Origin: Cupriavidus yeoncheonensis
GTDB taxonomy: Bacteria > Pseudomonadota > Gammaproteobacteria > Burkholderiales > Burkholderiaceae
Length of the DNA: 64,000 nt
Assembly (NCBI RefSeq): GCF_905397275.1
Contig: NZ_CAJPUY010000011.1
Coordinates: 62,001 to 126,000 of the forward strand
Direction of reading: 5' to 3'
Shown here piece after piece: positions 61,376 to 64,000 of this stretch (positions are counted from its first letter, which is position 1; the number at the start of each line of letters is the position of its first letter). The notes beneath the pieces were generated by a model. The model did not search any database. It was not told the origin of the DNA and saw only the letters and a program-made list of their open reading frames with translations. A program made the position numbers and the translations under genes.

Positions 61376-63787
61376 GTGAGCAGACTGTCCTATGCCGGTG
61401 CGCCGGCCGACCGGGAGATCCCCCGGCGTGAAGCCCCGGTGGCGCGGGCCCTGCAGGCTCGCGTACTGCTGGACCACGTGGGATGGATCGTCGCCGCGGG
61501 AGCGGTCGGTGCCGCGATCGGCGGCGTGGTGGCGCTGTCGTCCCCGCCGGAATACCGTGCCCAGGCGCTCGTGCAGGTGGAGGGCAAGGATGCCAGCGCG
61601 CGCAATGCCGGACAGCCGCAGCCGGGCGCGCAGCTCGACGCCGGCCTGCTGCGCAGTCGCGCGGTGGTGGCGCCGGTGATCGAACAACTGCACCTGGACA
61701 TCACCGCGAACCCTGTGCGCGCGCCGCTGCTTGGCGTGCTGTTCGAGCGGTGGTCCACGCCGGGCCAGCCGCGTGGCGCGTGGCTGGGCTATGCATGGGG
61801 CGGCGAGCGGCTCTTGCTGGACCGCCTGGCGGTGCCCGAGCGGCTGGTGGACCAGCCCATGGTGTTCGAAGTGCTGCAGGATGGCAGCTACCGCATCAGC
61901 TACCGGGACACGCCGCTCGTCGAAGGCGTGGTCGGCGAGAATGCCGCCGGCAACGGCGTGGAACTGCGCGTGGCGCGCATCGAAGCCGCGCCCGGCACGC
62001 GCTTCCTGCTGACGCGCCACGACCCGGCACGCACCGCCGATGCGATCCGGCAAGGCCTTGCCGTCGAAAGCGAAAGTGCGGAGGCCGGTGGCAGCACGGT
62101 CCGCGTCGCCTGGCAGTATCGGAACCCGGACGCGGCCGCCGCGCTCGTCAACGGCGTGACGCGCGCCTACATCAGCGGGCAGACCGCCCAGCGCCGCGGC
62201 GACGCCGCCGACTCGCTGGCCTTCCTGAGCGGCGAATTGCCGCGCGTGCAGGCCGAACTGGCGCGCGCCGAGGAGGCGCAGAGCCGCTATCGCGCCCGCA
62301 CCGGCTCCATGCAACCGAGCCGTGACGCGCAATCGTTCCTGAACAACAGCATGGAGTACCAGCGCCAGATCACCGCGCTCAGGATGGAACGCACCAAGCT
62401 GCTGCAGCGCTTCACCACGGATGCGAACGAGGTCAAGACCGTCGACAGCCAGATCCAGCAGATGACACGCGATCGCGCGGAGATCGACGCCCGCATGCAG
62501 AGCCTGTCGGCTTCGGAACGTGAGTCGGTGGCGCTGGCGCGCGACGTCAAGGTGGCCGAAGACATGTACATGACGCTGCGCACCAAGGTCGAGCAGTTGT
62601 CGCTGCTGCGCTCGGACACCTCCAGCCAGATGCGCCTGATCGACAAGGCCATCGTCCCGGCACGGTCGGTCGGGCCCGGTGCGTGGCCATTCGTGTCCGG
62701 CGGCATGCTGCTGGGGCTGTGCCTTGGCGTGGCCGGTGTCGGCGTGCGTCAGCGCCTCAAGCCATCGGTGGGCACCGCCAACGATGCCGAGCAGCGGCTT
62801 GGCATTGCCATGCTTGCCGATGTTGCCTTCAGCGAGGAACAGGCGGAGCTCGAGCGCGAGATCGATGCCAAGCGGCGCCTGGGCATTGCCGCGGGCTTTG
62901 CCCTGCGCGCGAACGGCCGCCTCGAGGCCCCGCGCCCGGGCACCGCGCTGGTCGATGCATCGGTCCTCGATGGCACCGACAGCGACTACACGGAAAGCGA
63001 ACGACTCCTCAGGCAGGGGCTGCATGACCATTTCCTGCTGGCCAGGCGGGCGCCGCATTCGCTCGCCGTCGAGGGGCTGCGCACCCTGCGCGCGGCGCTG
63101 CATTTCTCGCTGCGCTCGGCACCTGATGGCGTGGTGGCCGTCACCAGCCCCGCGGTGGGTGCTGGCAAGACCTTCTCCGCAGTCAATCTCGCCGTGCTGT
63201 TCGCGGAAGCGGGCCAGCGCGTGCTGCTCGTCGATGCGGACCTGCGCCGCGGAAAGATTGCCGACTGGTTCGACCAGCCCGCCGAAGGCGGCCTTGCCGA
63301 AGTCCTGGCCGGCCGTCTGCCGATTGCCGAGGCGGTCCGGCCGACCGTGGTCAACGGCCTGTTCATTCTCACCCATGGCCTGACGCCGCCCAACCCGTCC
63401 GAGCTGCTGATGCTGCCAACGCTGGCGGACAACCTGCGTCGCTGCGCGGGCCGCTTCGACCTGGTCATCGTCGACACGCCGCCGGTGATGGCGGTTGCGG
63501 ACGCGACGCTGGTCGCCAGCCTGGCGGGTTCGACGCTGCTGGTCATTCGTGCCGACGTCACCCCGGCGGAGCAGGTCAACGAAACCCTCAAGCGCCTGGC
63601 GCGCGCCGATGCCCGCCTGATGGGCGGCATCCTGAACGGCGTAGTGCAGCGGCGCAGCAACCGCGCGGAATTCAACAGCATCAATCCGTACCTGGGGATG
63701 CCGTTGCCGCGCGCCGAGGTCAAGCACCCGGCGCTGGCGAACCACGCCGCCGAGGCAGGGAACGCCTCGGACACGAAAGCCGCGTGA
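61376..63787 (+). CDS. Exopolysaccharide chain-length determinant fused to BY-kinase-like ATPase (GumC/EpsG type)
   Basis: 803 residues. Wzz domain between TM1 (VGWIVAAGAVGAAIGGVVAL) and TM2 (PFVSGGMLLGLCLGVAGVGV), with a central coiled coil (ELPRVQAELARAEEAQSRYR). The cytoplasmic ATPase has Walker A AVGAGKTFSAVNLAVLF, Walker A' VLLVDADLRRGKIADWF and Walker B LVIVDTPPVM. The usual C-terminal Tyr cluster is absent (single Tyr in INPYLG), so autophosphorylation may be reduced. It controls polymer length and export in Wzx/Wzy systems. The start GTG 61376 has TGAGGAG at eight bases. The rest of the EPS operon would follow beyond the window. Confidence 0.88.
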   Translation: MSRLSYAGAPADREIPRREAPVARALQARVLLDHVGWIVAAGAVGAAIGGVVALSSPPEYRAQALVQVEGKDASARNAGQPQPGAQLDAGLLRSRAVVAPVIEQLHLDITANPVRAPLLGVLFERWSTPGQPRGAWLGYAWGGERLLLDRLAVPERLVDQPMVFEVLQDGSYRISYRDTPLVEGVVGENAAGNGVELRVARIEAAPGTRFLLTRHDPARTADAIRQGLAVESESAEAGGSTVRVAWQYRNPDAAAALVNGVTRAYISGQTAQRRGDAADSLAFLSGELPRVQAELARAEEAQSRYRARTGSMQPSRDAQSFLNNSMEYQRQITALRMERTKLLQRFTTDANEVKTVDSQIQQMTRDRAEIDARMQSLSASERESVALARDVKVAEDMYMTLRTKVEQLSLLRSDTSSQMRLIDKAIVPARSVGPGAWPFVSGGMLLGLCLGVAGVGVRQRLKPSVGTANDAEQRLGIAMLADVAFSEEQAELEREIDAKRRLGIAAGFALRANGRLEAPRPGTALVDASVLDGTDSDYTESERLLRQGLHDHFLLARRAPHSLAVEGLRTLRAALHFSLRSAPDGVVAVTSPAVGAGKTFSAVNLAVLFAEAGQRVLLVDADLRRGKIADWFDQPAEGGLAEVLAGRLPIAEAVRPTVVNGLFILTHGLTPPNPSELLMLPTLADNLRRCAGRFDLVIVDTPPVMAVADATLVASLAGSTLLVIRADVTPAEQVNETLKRLARADARLMGGILNGVVQRRSNRAEFNSINPYLGMPLPRAEVKHPALANHAAEAGNASDTKAA

Positions 63788-64000
63788 CCTAGCCCGGCGG
63801 CAGCCGGGCGTACCCGTTTCTGCGTGACCCGGCTGGCGCCCGATGCCAGTCGGGTCGCACGCAGTTGCCTGCGCCAAGTTTCCCCTCTCAAGACGAATGC
63901 ACGTCCATCCGGCAAGGGCATCACCAGGGTGGATGATTCCAAATTGCAACGTTAGTGTGGCAGCGCACCGATGCGTTCCTTTGGTTTAGGCCAAATAGGC
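63788..64000. other. Window end: one 17-bp element, no gene
   Basis: 213 bases after the EPS gene; only the repeat at 63808 is recognised. AT content rises in the last 60 bases, perhaps a promoter for the next gene. Confidence 0.4.
63808..63824 (-). repeat. Dispersed 17-bp element, exact copy
   Basis: GCGTACCCGTTTCTGCG, 21 bases after the EPS gene stop. The most distant copy right of the origin in this window. Confidence 0.95.

Overview
The window is high-GC Burkholderiaceae DNA, most likely Cupriavidus or a close relative. It carries Burkholderia-type porin, IclR/MarR regulator and Entner-Doudoroff gene families, uses GTG/TTG starts, and ends genes with overlapping GTGA/ATGA junctions. It spans the replication origin of a secondary replicon (chromid or megaplasmid). 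At about 40.8-45.7 kb there is a RepA_C-type initiator gene, an upstream iteron field with DnaA boxes, a parAB pair with two perfect copies of a parS-like palindrome, and a tyrosine-recombinase-like gene that lacks the catalytic tail.

Layout. 1-4.1 kb: 3' part of hpnJ (hopanoid radical SAM), porin, small membrane protein, IclR regulator. 4.2-7.9 kb (minus strand): c-di-GMP flagellar brake YcgR, 2'-5' RNA ligase-like ThpR, then the alkylation repair pair ogt and alkA. 8-13.2 kb: M16 peptidase, a LexA-boxed small gene, acyl-CoA dehydrogenase. 13.3-19.4 kb: OPT transporter divergent from an FAD monooxygenase/DUF2783/MarR set around a perfect inverted repeat, then YccF and a 2-hydroxyacid dehydrogenase. 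19.4-26.8 kb: two-component pair, then glk-pgl-zwf divergent from edd (glucose to KDPG). 27-38.2 kb: AraC regulator, MFS exporter and Fur-boxed TonB receptor, release factor 3, BrkB-like protein, small secreted proteins, sigma-54 activator. 38.7-47.3 kb: purine permease and the origin/partition block, in which repA lies between two cold-shock genes. 47.8-64 kb: hybrid histidine kinase overlapping rtcB, BenE, two receiver-like regulators, a DUF1839 plus degenerate GH2 pair, Crp/Fnr regulator and an exopolysaccharide chain-length/tyrosine-kinase protein.

The most striking signal is a 17-bp element, CGCAGAAACGGGTACGC. It occurs in 15 exact and about 21 variant copies. Twenty-two lie in the 1.3 kb upstream of repA and 14 are scattered over the rest of the window, nearly all intergenic. 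Five variants with a GGTTCG end form a regular 22-23 bp array beside two DnaA boxes (core iterons). The GGTACG form is irregularly spaced and is the one found at a distance. This suggests two classes of RepA site: an initiation array plus dispersed regulatory, titration or maintenance sites along the replicon.
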